From Candidatus Eisenbacteria bacterium (lineage in GTDB: Bacteria > Eisenbacteria > RBG-16-71-46): 54,479 nucleotides of DNA. Every line of letters starts with the position of its first letter. Position 1 is the first letter of the stretch. Below, piece by piece: positions 1-9,500 of the stretch. The notes under the pieces are model-generated. The model searched no databases and was not told the origin of the DNA. It saw only the letters and a program-made list of their open reading frames with translations. The stretch covers positions 1 through 54,479 of the forward strand of contig JABFRW010000029.1 of the NCBI GenBank assembly GCA_013140805.1, read 5' to 3'. The translations under genes and the position numbers were made by a program.

Positions 1-561
1 GGCGCGGGTCGGTGACTGGGAGAGGTTGGCGAACGAGACGCCGCTGCCTCCGCCCGCCGAACCCATTCCCGTCGGTCGCGCGAGGCCAAAGTCCATGAGC
101 TTGGCGCCCGAGCGCGTGAGCATGACGTTGCCGGGCTTGAAGTCGCGATGGACGATTCCGGCGCGATGCGCGCGGTCGAGTGCGTCGGCGATCTGGATGC
201 CGAGCCGCAGCGTTTCGGCGAGCGGCAGCGGACCCTTCTCGAGTCGCTGTGCCAGCGTCTCGCCTTCGATCAGCTCCATCACCAGGTAGTCGGTTTCGCC
301 CGACCCGCCCTCGCCGGGCGCCCGTCCCACGTCGTGCAGCGTGCAGATGTGCGGGTGATTGAGGCTCGAGATGGTGCGCGCCTCGCGTTCGAAGCGGGCG
401 TGGACTTCGGGGTTCTCGTTCAGGTGCTGCGGAAGCACCTTGATGGCGACGTCGCGCCCGAGGCGCGTATCACGGGCGCGGTAGACCTCGCCCATGCCGC
501 CGGCCCCGAGCGGCGAAATCACTTCATAGGGGCCCAGACGGGTGCCGCTGGATAGGCGCAT
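1..561 (-). CDS. Serine/threonine protein kinase, N-terminal part (cut by window edge)
   Basis: The reverse strand reads open from an ATG at 561 to the window edge, giving 187 codons of a Hanks-type kinase. The glycine loop GAGGMGEVY lies at residues 19-27, the ATP-binding Lys at 41, the catalytic loop HRDLKPGN at 138-145 and DFG at 157-159, so the N-lobe and catalytic loop are intact. The activation segment and everything after it lie outside the window. It closely resembles the kinase at 46604-49267, which continues into a TM helix and a TolB-like propeller, so the same architecture is likely here but unseen. The role is signalling by Ser/Thr phosphorylation; the substrate is unknown. Confidence 0.93.
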   Translation of the reverse strand, partial: MRLSSGTRLGPYEVISPLGAGGMGEVYRARDTRLGRDVAIKVLPQHLNENPEVHARFEREARTISSLNHPHICTLHDVGRAPGEGGSGETDYLVMELIEGETLAQRLEKGPLPLAETLRLGIQIADALDRAHRAGIVHRDFKPGNVMLTRSGAKLMDFGLARPTGMGSAGGGSGVSFANLSQSPTRA

Positions 562-635
562 GGCGACGCACAATACGCGATCCGGTAGACTTTGCCATCG
601 AGCTCAGGCGAACTGAAACTCACGCAGACATCGCG

Positions 636-1130
636 ATGCCAGGCATGCACGACTCGACACTGCTCGAAACCCTGCTCGACTCATGGGATCGGAACAACGC
701 GATCCTCGTGAACCTGCTTCGACTCGTACCGGAGGGCGGATTCGAGACCAGCGCGGCCGAGGGCAGCCCGACGGTCGGGCAGCTGTTCACGCACATGCAC
801 TTCGTGCGACTCGCGTTCATCTCGGAGAACGCCCCCGAGTTCGCGAAGCCGGTGCCGGACGAATGGGTGGCCGAGCGCGATGTTGAACGTCTGGCGCTCA
901 TGTTGAACGAGAGTGCCGCGGCACTGCGCGAAGCAGTCAGCGGCCGATTGGAATCCGGCCTGCCGATGAACCAGCACTACGACCACCCGATCCTGTTCCT
1001 TCAGCACATGATCTGGCACGAGGGCTATCACCACGGCCAGATCAAGCTGGCGCTCAAGCTGACGGGTCAGCCGATCGCGGACAAGCAGGCGGGACGAGGG
1101 ACGTGGGGCGTGTGGATGCGGAAGACGTGA
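636..1130 (+). CDS. DinB family protein
   Basis: A 164-aa protein with the features of the DinB/YfiT four-helix metalloenzyme fold. A first His motif (HMHF) lies in the second helix region and the HEGYHHGQIK motif near the C-terminus supplies the usual His pair. Families with this fold bind a divalent metal and include thiol-dependent S-transferases; the substrate here cannot be told. The ATG at 636 is used; a second ATG nine bases later is equally possible, and no clear ribosome binding site separates them. It is divergent from the kinase at 1-561. Two more DinB proteins lie at 2709 and 40167. Confidence 0.85.
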   Translation: MPGMHDSTLLETLLDSWDRNNAILVNLLRLVPEGGFETSAAEGSPTVGQLFTHMHFVRLAFISENAPEFAKPVPDEWVAERDVERLALMLNESAAALREAVSGRLESGLPMNQHYDHPILFLQHMIWHEGYHHGQIKLALKLTGQPIADKQAGRGTWGVWMRKT

Positions 1131-1208
1131 TGCGCAGATCGGTTGCTCTCGCTCGCGGACGGAGCTAACGTCGTTGCGTCGCCATCGAGCCTAGTTCCGG
1201 AGTCGCCC

Positions 1209-1496
1209 ATGGACGCCGCCCAGGAAGTCACCCTGTTCGTTCCCGGCACGTTGCGAACCTTTTGCGAAGGCAAGGCGCAACTCACGCTCACGGTGACGGG
1301 CCTGCCGAACTTGCTCATGCAACTCGAGCGTCACTACCCTGCACTCCACTCCAATGTCTGTGATGAAACCGGGCGAGTGAGACCCCACCTCAACGTATTC
1401 GTCAACGCCGACAACGTGCGTGATCGGCAAGGCCTCGCGACCGCCGTGGCCTCCGGAGACGTCATCACGATCCTTCCTGCGGTCTCGGGGGGCTGA
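1209..1496 (+). CDS. MoaD/ThiS-like ubiquitin-fold sulfur carrier
   Basis: A 95-aa protein ending in SGG. A C-terminal Gly-Gly on a small beta-grasp protein marks MoaD/ThiS sulfur carriers, which are adenylated by an E1-like enzyme and thiocarboxylated. The middle has the family pattern ending in VASGDVITILPAVSGG. The ATG at 1209 fits the family length; an upstream start at 1143 would add residues of no family character. The stop at 1496 is two bases before the next ATG, so it is probably co-translated with the BNR-propeller protein at 1499. No MoaE, ThiG or E1 gene is in the window, so its acceptor pathway is unknown. Confidence 0.82.
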   Translation: MDAAQEVTLFVPGTLRTFCEGKAQLTLTVTGLPNLLMQLERHYPALHSNVCDETGRVRPHLNVFVNADNVRDRQGLATAVASGDVITILPAVSGG

Positions 1497-1498
1497 AC

Positions 1499-2611
1499 AT
1501 GGCGGACCGCGCGATCGTTGCGATTGGAACCAAGAAGGGACTGTTCGTTGCCGAGAGTGGCCGGTCGCGTCGCGGTTTCTCGCTCAGCGGTCCGTTCGGG
1601 GCAGGCGTGCCCGCGTACGCGGCACTGATCGACACGCGCGGCACACCGCGCCTGTACTTCTCGAGCTGCAACCCGTTCTTCGGCATGAAGGTGATGCGGT
1701 CCACCAACCTCGGGAAGTCGTTCAAGCCGACCGCGTCGGCCCCTGCGTTCGCGAAGAGTGACGGCCGCGCGCTCGCGAACATCTGGTCGCTCGAACCCGG
1801 CCCCGGCAAGAAAGACCTGTGGTGCGGCGTCGAGCCCGCATCGCTGTTCCGAAGCCAGGATGGCGGCGACTCCTGGGAGATGGTGTCCAGCATCAGCGAT
1901 CATGCGCATGCGCGGCAGTGGCACCCGGGCAACGGCGGCCTGTGCATGCACACGATTCTCACCGACGGTCCGCGCATGCACCTGGGCATTTCCACCGGCG
2001 GTCACTACCTGAGTGAGGACGGCGGCGCCACGTTTCGCGCGGCCAATACCGGGGTGGGCGCCGGATTCACGCCGGACCCGTACCCCGAGTTCGGACAGTG
2101 CGTGCACAAGATGGCGCGCCATGACGACGCCCCCGGACGGCTCTACATGCAGAACCATGGTGGCTGGGCGAAGTGGGATGGGCCCGGCGGCCCGCGTCCC
2201 GACATCGGCGTGCTGCGGAGCGACGACTACGGCTCGACCTGGCGATCGATCGCCAGAGGCCTGCCATCGGACTTCGGCTTCCCGATCGTGGTGCACCCTC
2301 AGGACGCAGACACCGTGTACGTGATGCCGCTGGATCCCATGACGCGCACCTGCCCGGACAGCGCTCCGGCGGTCTGGCGCAGCGAGAACGGCGGCGACTC
2401 GTGGCGCAAGCTCGCCAAAGGTCTGCCGCGCAAGTCCAGCTACTTCACCGTGCAGCGCGACGGCATGGACATCGACCGCATGAAATCCCCTGCGCTCTAC
2501 TTCGGTACGACGACCGGCCAGTTGTGGATCGGTCGTGAAGGCGGAGAGCAGTGGGAATGCCTGTTCGATTCGCTGCCCCCGATCCACTGCGTGAAAGTGG
2601 CGGTCGTGTAG
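1499..2611 (+). CDS. BNR/sialidase-like beta-propeller protein
   Basis: A 370-aa protein with repeated Asp-box/BNR motifs: SQDGGDSW, SEDGGATF, SDDYGSTW and SENGGDSW, spaced as blades of a six- or seven-bladed propeller. It has no signal peptide, unlike most secreted sialidases, so it is probably cytoplasmic. It starts two bases after the MoaD-like gene and the two look translationally coupled. The family is usually annotated exo-alpha-sialidase or VPS10-like by fold only; nothing here shows sialidase activity. Pairing with a sulfur carrier suggests a role in sulfur or cofactor chemistry, which is inference. Confidence 0.75.
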   Translation: MADRAIVAIGTKKGLFVAESGRSRRGFSLSGPFGAGVPAYAALIDTRGTPRLYFSSCNPFFGMKVMRSTNLGKSFKPTASAPAFAKSDGRALANIWSLEPGPGKKDLWCGVEPASLFRSQDGGDSWEMVSSISDHAHARQWHPGNGGLCMHTILTDGPRMHLGISTGGHYLSEDGGATFRAANTGVGAGFTPDPYPEFGQCVHKMARHDDAPGRLYMQNHGGWAKWDGPGGPRPDIGVLRSDDYGSTWRSIARGLPSDFGFPIVVHPQDADTVYVMPLDPMTRTCPDSAPAVWRSENGGDSWRKLAKGLPRKSSYFTVQRDGMDIDRMKSPALYFGTTTGQLWIGREGGEQWECLFDSLPPIHCVKVAVV

Positions 2612-2708
2612 CGGGGCGCGTCCCGGCGGGCCGACTCGATCCATGAGGCACACGCCGCACGCGGCGAGATCGCCGTCTTGCTGATGTTCGAGACGAGAGG
2701 GGTTGGCC

Positions 2709-3206
2709 ATGCAATCCATCGAGCTCTTGCGCGTCAACTTGAGGCAGAGCAGAGATCGCACTCTGGCTCGAGTCGAAGAGATGCGAGAAGCGTGCGTCGT
2801 GTTCCCGACCTCGAACGGCGGCTGCCATACGCTGTGGGTCCTCGGGCACCTGGCTTACATCGAGCTGCTGGTGGTCCGCACCTTCATGCTTGGCGAACCG
2901 AACCCGCTCGCGCACTGGGAGGAAGTCTTCGACGGCGCGGATGTGAGCGGAGAGATCCGCCAATACCCTCAGTTTGACGAGGTGCTTGCCAGGTGTCGTG
3001 AGGTGCGCGCGTCGACTCTGGCGCTCCTCGAGTCGTTCTCCGAAGCCGATCTCGACAAGGCGAGCGTGCGAATCCCTGCAGGCTTCGAAGATACGTTCGG
3101 CACCTATCGCCTGTGCGTGCAGTATGTCGCCGACCATTGGTACATGCATCGCGGGCAGTTGGCCGATTCACGCCGATCAGCCGGATTGGAGCGAATGTGG
3201 GTGTAG
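2709..3206 (+). CDS. DinB family protein
   Basis: A 165-aa DinB-fold protein. It shows the family's early GHLAYIELL helix with a His, and a C-terminal region with QYVADHWYMHRGQLADSRR, where the His pair (DHWYMHRGQL) is the usual metal ligand set. A purine-rich stretch just upstream favours ATG 2709 over the TTG six bases earlier. The 3' end overlaps the MOSC gene start at 3197. It differs clearly from the DinB protein at 636, so this is not a recent tandem copy. Confidence 0.83.
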   Translation: MQSIELLRVNLRQSRDRTLARVEEMREACVVFPTSNGGCHTLWVLGHLAYIELLVVRTFMLGEPNPLAHWEEVFDGADVSGEIRQYPQFDEVLARCREVRASTLALLESFSEADLDKASVRIPAGFEDTFGTYRLCVQYVADHWYMHRGQLADSRRSAGLERMWV

Positions 3207-3967
3207 ACGTCACGCCCATCGAACTCGGACGCATCGAGGCGCTCTTCCGCTATCCCGTGAAGTCCATGGCCGGCGAGCGACTCGAAGCGGGCACAATGGA
3301 CTGGCACGGCCTCGAGGGAGACCGGCGCCTGGCGCTGCGAAAGCTCGATGATCGCGGTGGGTTTCCGTGGCTCACCGCAAGCAAGCTTCCCGACCTGCTC
3401 CGGTTTGCACCACACCGCGATGGAAACGGCGATCAGGGAGCGCTTCCGACGCACATACGCACGCCGAATGGTGAAACGCTTCCGGTATACGGGGAGGAGC
3501 TCGCCACGGAGATCGAACATCGGCTCGGGGCTCCCGTGCAGATGATGCACATGAAGCACGGCATCTTCGACGAAGCGAGCGTCTCCGTGATTGCGTCCGA
3601 TACGGTGGCGGAAATCACACGACTCGCGGGACAGAGCCCGGACGTACGACGTTTTCGCCCGAACGTTCTGGTTCGCCTGCTGCGCTCGGGTCCGTTCCAG
3701 GAGGACGCGTGGGTGGGCGGCGTGCTCCGCTTGGGCGAGGGGGTCGATGCGCCAGCCGTCGCCGTCACGATGCGTGACGTTCGCTGCTCGATGGTAAACT
3801 TCGATCCGGACTCAGCGAGTCCCGCTCCGGAAATGCTGAAGGCGGTCGTGCGCGTGCACGAGAACACCGCGGGAATCTACGGCACGGTCACTCGCATCGG
3901 GCGACTGGCGGTCGGACAGCCGATCTTTCTCCATCCTGCGTCCGAGAGTCCCGGAGGTCGCACATGA
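3197..3967 (+). CDS. MOSC domain protein with N-terminal beta-barrel
   Basis: About 256 aa. Residues 5-110 form the MOSC N-terminal barrel (typical IEALFRYPVKSMAGE and LEGDRRLAL). The MOSC domain follows, with RRFRPNVLV and the conserved Cys in RDVRCSMVNFD, the presumed persulfide or Mo-cofactor sulfur site. MOSC proteins are sulfur-transfer or molybdenum-hydroxylamine reductase-like enzymes. A GTG at 3197 preceded by GGAG at suitable spacing is chosen; the longer ORF from 3113 lies wholly inside the DinB gene. Its stop overlaps the next ATG (ATGA). The sulfur link to the MoaD-like gene upstream is suggestive only. Confidence 0.85.
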   Translation: MGVDVTPIELGRIEALFRYPVKSMAGERLEAGTMDWHGLEGDRRLALRKLDDRGGFPWLTASKLPDLLRFAPHRDGNGDQGALPTHIRTPNGETLPVYGEELATEIEHRLGAPVQMMHMKHGIFDEASVSVIASDTVAEITRLAGQSPDVRRFRPNVLVRLLRSGPFQEDAWVGGVLRLGEGVDAPAVAVTMRDVRCSMVNFDPDSASPAPEMLKAVVRVHENTAGIYGTVTRIGRLAVGQPIFLHPASESPGGRT

Positions 3968-5307
3968 ATCGACAGCGCCTGCACCACATCCTGTTCGCCG
4001 TGTGCCTGTGCCTCGCAATCGCGTTGCCCGGTACCGCGGGTGCATACCAGCAGGCGGATCTTCAAGGCGTCTGGGAATTCCAGAGCCTCGCGTCGGGCCC
4101 GGGTGCCCCGTGGTGGGAACGTTCGCGCGCTACGATCGCGAGCAACGGAAGCTTCATCGCCCACACGAACGACATCAGCGGCGGTGCCGACACGCTGCAG
4201 GCCTCACTCGCGCTCTCGCCCTCCGGCGTCGTCACGTTCGCCGGGTCGCCAGCGTTTCGAGGCGTTCTGGACGCGGGCACCACGGTCCTGGTGGGAACGG
4301 ACACCTGGTCGAGCGGCAGCCCGGGCACGACCGAGCTCAGAGTGGGCCTCAAAATGGGTGTGGGTTACGCACTCTCGAACCTGAGTGGCCCATGGGAACT
4401 CAACATCATTGCCTCCGGTCCGGGCGCGCCATGGTGGGAACGCGGGCGAATCACGGTGGCGGCCGATGGCAACTTCTCGGGCACGTTGACGGACCATCTG
4501 GGCCAGCCGGATGCCAGTAGCGGCTCACTCGGCCTGACATCGGGCGGGATCCTGACCCTCGCGGGATCGAACACCGGCCGCGGAGCCATGGACGTCGGCA
4601 GAACCGTGATGGTGATGACCAGCACCTGGGACGGTTTTGCCGCTGGCACCGCCGACCTGACCGTGGGCGTGAAGATGGCGAGCAGCTACGCCCTCGCGGA
4701 CCTCGTCGGCACGTGGGAACTGAACAGCCTTGCGACCGGCCCCGGCGCACCGCGCTGGGGGCGAGGCCAGATGACCATTGCCGCCAACGGCAGCTACGTC
4801 GGCTCGAGCACGGCGAGCAACGGCGAGAGCGGCCCGATCAGCGGCACTTACAGCATCACGCCCCAGGGCGTCGTCACGCGCGCGGGATCGAGCACGATCC
4901 GTGGTGCGCTCGATGCGGGCAAGACCGTGCTCGTTGGAACCGACATTTGGGCCACCACGAGCCCGGGGACCACCGAGCTCTTGATCGCAACCAAGATGGC
5001 GATCGGCGCGACGTCCGATGTGCCCTCCGAAGCAGCGCTCTCGTTTGCACTCGATCCCGTGCGCCCGAATCCTTCTCGCGCCAGCACGCTGACCTTTCGC
5101 CTTGCGCTGCCAGGTACGGCGCCGGCGCAGCTCGAACTGCTGGACGTGAGCGGCCGACGCGTGGCGGAGCGCGAAGTGGGTTCGCTGGGCGCGGGGCGGC
5201 ACACAGTGGCGCTGGGCGCGGGGCTCCAGCTGGCACCGGGGGTTTACATGGCGCGCCTGCGGGCGGGTTCGAGCGTGCGCGTTGCGCGAGTGGTGGTGCT
5301 CGACTAA
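3964..5307 (+). CDS. Secreted triple-repeat protein with FlgD-like C-terminal domain
   Basis: A 447-aa protein with a signal peptide (hydrophobic residues 9-27, cleavage near GAY). Three tandem modules of about 107 residues follow, each starting W-E-x-x-S/I-L/I-A and carrying a GPGAPWW or GPGAPRW motif (near residues 45, 152 and 259), and each with an FAG/RAG...RGxxDxG and VGTDxW signature. The last 90 residues are a FlgD-like Ig domain (LLDVSGRRV ... GVYMARLRAG), common at the C-terminus of secreted proteins in FCB-related phyla and probably a sorting or anchoring tag. No catalytic motif is recognised. The ATG overlaps the MOSC stop. Confidence 0.78.
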   Translation: MNRQRLHHILFAVCLCLAIALPGTAGAYQQADLQGVWEFQSLASGPGAPWWERSRATIASNGSFIAHTNDISGGADTLQASLALSPSGVVTFAGSPAFRGVLDAGTTVLVGTDTWSSGSPGTTELRVGLKMGVGYALSNLSGPWELNIIASGPGAPWWERGRITVAADGNFSGTLTDHLGQPDASSGSLGLTSGGILTLAGSNTGRGAMDVGRTVMVMTSTWDGFAAGTADLTVGVKMASSYALADLVGTWELNSLATGPGAPRWGRGQMTIAANGSYVGSSTASNGESGPISGTYSITPQGVVTRAGSSTIRGALDAGKTVLVGTDIWATTSPGTTELLIATKMAIGATSDVPSEAALSFALDPVRPNPSRASTLTFRLALPGTAPAQLELLDVSGRRVAEREVGSLGAGRHTVALGAGLQLAPGVYMARLRAGSSVRVARVVVLD

Positions 5308-5461
5308 AGCTGAAGTTTCCCTCGAAGTGGACGCCAGTTTGAAGCCGGAGTAGGTTGACCACTTCGGGCAGGCGTTCCACAACCGTCAGTCGGCTATGGC
5401 CGCGACGACGGTACTCCCGCAACGAGTTCACGATGGTGTTCGAAAGGCGAGTGCCGAACCG

Positions 5462-6499
5462 GTGAATAGGCTGCCTACACGGATTCCCTTACCGTCCGCC
5501 CTCGTGGTCGCTGTCATGATCGCTGCCGCTGCGCTCTCAAGCTGCACCGCGATCGCGGCTAGGCGATTGGAACCGAGGCCAATCGATCACGATCGTGACC
5601 ATGGCATCGCCTACGGTCCCCACCGTGATGGTCAGCGGCCGGGGGGCGTGAAACCGAGCCCGACCCAGATCGCGGAGGATCTTCGCCTCCTCGCTCGTCA
5701 TTGGCGAGCGATCCGAGTCTACGGATCCGCAGAGCTGGGGGAGACCATTCTGCGCACGATTCGGGACGAGCGGCTCGATCTTCATGTGATGCTCGGTGCG
5801 TGGATCGCCATGGAAGAGACCGTTCCTGACAGCAGCGGCGCTGCCAAGCGGTATCCCGATCGCCGCGCGGAGAACCGCCGCGAAATCGAAGCAGCCGTTC
5901 GCCTCGCGCACGACTACCCGGACATCGTGTCCTCAGTCTGCGTCGGCAATGAAACCCAGGTGACCTGGTCCGACCACCGTTGCCCGCCGGAAGTGCTGCT
6001 TGGCTACCTGCGAGAAGTGCGTCGACGTACGCGCGCCCCCGTCACCACCGCGGACGATTTCAACTTCTGGAACAAACCCGAGAGTGAGCGCGTGGCGCGC
6101 GAGTGTGATTTCATCGTGCTGCACGCGCACCCGCTATGGAATGGACTGCAGCTCGAGGAATCCATCGAGTGGATTCGAGGGGTGCTCACGAACGTTCGCA
6201 CCAGGCATCCCGACCGAACCGTCGTGCTCGGCGAAACCGGGTGGGCGACGCAACGCAGCGAGTCGGGTGAGCAAGCGATGCTCATGAAGGGGCGAGTGGG
6301 CGAGGCGGAGCAGGCGCGCTTCTACATCGCGTTCGGCGAGTGGATGCGGGGCGAAGGAGTCTCAACGTACTTCTTCGAGGCGTTCGACGAGAACTGGAAG
6401 GGCGGCGACCGTCCGGACGAGGTCGAAAAGCACTGGGGCTTGTATCGTGCTGATCGCACTCCGAAGGCCGCGATGGCAGGGCGTGCCGTCGGCCACTGA
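5462..6499 (+). CDS. Lipoprotein, GH17-like beta-1,3-glucanase candidate
   Basis: About 345 aa from a GTG at 5462, giving a compact lipoprotein signal with lipobox LSSC (Cys 28). An ATG at 5396 in the same frame would add 22 residues before the hydrophobic core and is less likely. The body resembles GH17-type (clan GH-A) barrels: IRVYGSAELGETIL, VGNET with acid/base candidate Glu 164, and LGETGW with nucleophile candidate Glu 258. GH17 enzymes act on beta-1,3-glucans as endo-enzymes or transglycosidases. It lies at the edge of the glucan locus, convergent with the phosphorylase gene and 27 bases from it. Confidence 0.78.
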   Translation: MNRLPTRIPLPSALVVAVMIAAAALSSCTAIAARRLEPRPIDHDRDHGIAYGPHRDGQRPGGVKPSPTQIAEDLRLLARHWRAIRVYGSAELGETILRTIRDERLDLHVMLGAWIAMEETVPDSSGAAKRYPDRRAENRREIEAAVRLAHDYPDIVSSVCVGNETQVTWSDHRCPPEVLLGYLREVRRRTRAPVTTADDFNFWNKPESERVARECDFIVLHAHPLWNGLQLEESIEWIRGVLTNVRTRHPDRTVVLGETGWATQRSESGEQAMLMKGRVGEAEQARFYIAFGEWMRGEGVSTYFFEAFDENWKGGDRPDEVEKHWGLYRADRTPKAAMAGRAVGH

Positions 6500-6526
6500 A
6501 GACTTGCGGTTCGCGCTCACCGCCGC

Positions 6527-9500
6527 TCAATCCCGAAACAATCGGTCCTCTGGAATGCCGACCTCGATGCGCTCGATTTGGCCGCGCCGTGACCACAAGT
6601 CACGGCTCTCCGCGCGATCGAGCCAGCACCCCGGCTTTTCGCTGACCAGCCCAGCCTCCCTCACGACTCGGACCCAACCTTCGCCAGCCACGCGCGCATA
6701 CACGATCGGAACCTGGCAATAGGAAAACGCGAGCGCTTCCGAGGGCACCGACAGCGATCGCCTGGTGCCGGCCAGGTCGAAGTAGCTGTAGGTTCCCGGC
6801 TCCTTCAAGAAATCATCGGGTTGGAGCATCCACGGATCGAATCCCACGGCGCCATCGCGGACCTGCACACCCAGCTCGCCAAAGCGGGTGAGGATCTCTT
6901 CTTTGACCTGCCCCGTCATGCCCGGTTGTTGTGCCCCCGCATGAGACGGGGTGTGTGAGTAGGGGTCGGTCGGAAACGCACCGTATTCAATCACCGATTT
7001 TTCGAAGCCCAGCCCGCCCCGAATTCGGTAGTAGTCGCGCATGAGCGAGTCGCCGAGAGTTGAATCGACACCGGGCTCATGCGCCGCCAACGCGACTTCC
7101 TGAACGGCCAACAACAGTTTGGCTATCATGTGCCAGTAGACGCAGCCGATTCCCTCGTACGAGTAGATCCTCTCGGAGCGTCCCATGAACGTCTTGTGGG
7201 CAAACACCTCCGCGAATAGGTCGAGGAGAGCTGCTCGGTTGCGCGCGACCGCACCGGCCCAGCGTTCGCGCGGTTCCAGCCGATCGAGAGCGCTCGCCAC
7301 ATCACCAGCGTTGCCGAAGCTCGCATGGAATCGCAGCGCTCCGTCGGCATCTCGTTCGACGATCGACGTGTCTCTCGCGGTGAGCAGCTCGTTCACAAGT
7401 GGCACGGCGCGACTCTGCGCTTCCGAGATCACGTTGCGTTCGAGAAATGTCGGCAGCGTTCGCGTTGGTGACAACAAGAAGCTGTTCAGATCCGTGCGGT
7501 ACAGAGGACTCGCGAACAGACTCGTCACCAAACGCGTGGCATCCCCCGCGTCGACGAGCCCTGAACTCATGGCGGCCACCTGCCCTTCGAGCATCAATCC
7601 GAGCCGCCGCACGGTCGCGCGGGTGCCGTCTTCGGCGATCGTGAGTAGGTTGTACGAGTGGTAGAGGCCGTCACCCCGGAGGTTGGATGCGATCGCATGC
7701 TCCACATGGCTGCGCGCGACTCGACACCATGCGAACACCTCGCGCGCGTCGAGCGTCGACTTGGCACCGAATCCATGCGCGTAGAGGCGTTGGCGGTAGT
7801 TGGAGAACGAATGGCCGAGCGCGTCCATGATTTGCTTGCGCGTCACATCGTTCAGATCACCGGCCTCGAGCGTCGGCTCGTGTTGATGCAGGATCGCGGC
7901 GACTTCGCGCATCCATTCGACCACCTCGACCGCCACCTGTGCCTGCGCCTGTGGACGTTCGCTGAGCAGCGCTTCGAGGAAACTCAGGTATCGCCGCAGG
8001 TAGCACAGCGTGACCACGGAGAGTCCACTGCCGACGAGCGCGTTGTTCGCGTCGTTCCATTCCGGTCTTTGGGTGTTCATCCAGATGCCGCCGTCCGGGA
8101 CCAGGCACGACATCTTCGACAGCGCGGGAACCAGGAGTTTCTCCATCAGGCTGGCGTGATGGACCGTTCCGTCGCCAGCCTGGAGAAGTTTCCCGTCATC
8201 GCCGATCGCCGCCACTCGATCCGCGATGCGGGCGTTCCGAACCGCGTCGAACTGAATCGTCGCCCGAGGGTTCGCGAGCAATTCGGCATACGGCTTGAGC
8301 CGGTAGGGCACATCCGCGTAACTGAAGATCTCCTGCCCGAGCCAGTCCTCCAGGGCACCCGGAGTGTGGCGGCGCATCGATTCAAGGAACTTGAGCAGGT
8401 AGATGATCTGGTGATCGCCCCAGTATCCGATACCGCCCCACGGGTCTCGCGAATCGAGCAGCTCCCAATCCACCCCGTCACGAGTGATGCGATACGGGTT
8501 GAAACCGTCCACGGTGGAGGCGTTCAGAAACTTTGCCACGAAGCTGGGAATGAACGTCGGGAAGCTCAGCGAGAGCGCTTCCCAGTTCTGGAACACGTCA
8601 CGCCAATTGCCCTCGTAACGTAGCGCCCGGCTGCCGTCCGGATTCCGGACCGAGATTTCAAATCGATTCCATGGCCGGCTCGGGTCGCCGTGCCGGCGGC
8701 CGAAATAGAGTGGCAGGTACTCGAGACCCAGTCGCCTCAGATCGGAATTGCCGGAGGACTCGACCGCGTCGAGAAGCTCCCCGACATGCGGCCGCTCGCT
8801 CAGGCCACCGAGGAGCCCGCGATGTCGAGCGGCGACGCCGCGATTGCGGGCCCGCACAAAAGCGACGAAGTCCGCGCGCGGGCAGGTATCGTTCTCAACG
8901 AACACGCCGCCCCGCAAGTTGTTGAACATCACATTGGCGAGATGATGCGCCGCGGCGTTCGAACGCCCGGTGAGCTGAAGGCCGTCCGCACTACCCACGA
9001 TGCCGAGCAGGTTCGCGCTCGCGACATCGAGCGAGCGGACGACCCAGTCGCCCAAATCCGAGCGTTGCAGCAACCGCGCGCGCAGTCGCGCCACTTCGAC
9101 ATGGCTGCGATTCGCGTCGACCGCAACGTGCCACTCGAGCGTGGCGCCCGGTGCCAGCGTGAACTCGGACATGGCAAGATAGTTGCCGCGTTGTCCCGCG
9201 AGGACCGTCTGCTCACCCACCCACTCGCCGCGGCGAAAGGCCTTGAGCGCATCGAGTGAGAGGGCAACCCTGAACTCCGGCAGCCCGTGGCACCACACGG
9301 TGCTCGCGCGCAGCTCCTCACCGGGTTCCGGTCGATCGCTGATCCGTGACGTCAGCGAGACCGTGGCAAGTCGAGACGCGAGGTCCAGGTCCACACGCTT
9401 GTAGGCATCCACGAGGCAACTGGAATGCTGGTAGAGCGGAAGGGGGGCGCCGCTCGGCAACACGTTTCGGAGGCCATCGAGCAGCGCGACGACCACCGGT

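Noticed and set aside
1334-2761. 475-aa reverse ORF
   Set aside because: It lies antisense to the MoaD-like and BNR genes; composition is Arg/Ala-rich with no family motif, as expected of a GC-rich shadow frame.
5430-5460. Fourth operator-like site (GTTCG and CGAAC)
   Set aside because: The half-sites are 11-12 bases apart, not 5, and lack the CTWT outer bases.
5308-5461. Possible transposase-like peptide on the reverse strand (REYRRRGHSRLTVVERLP)
   Set aside because: A short open stretch of about 48 residues, of no family I can name; too little to call.
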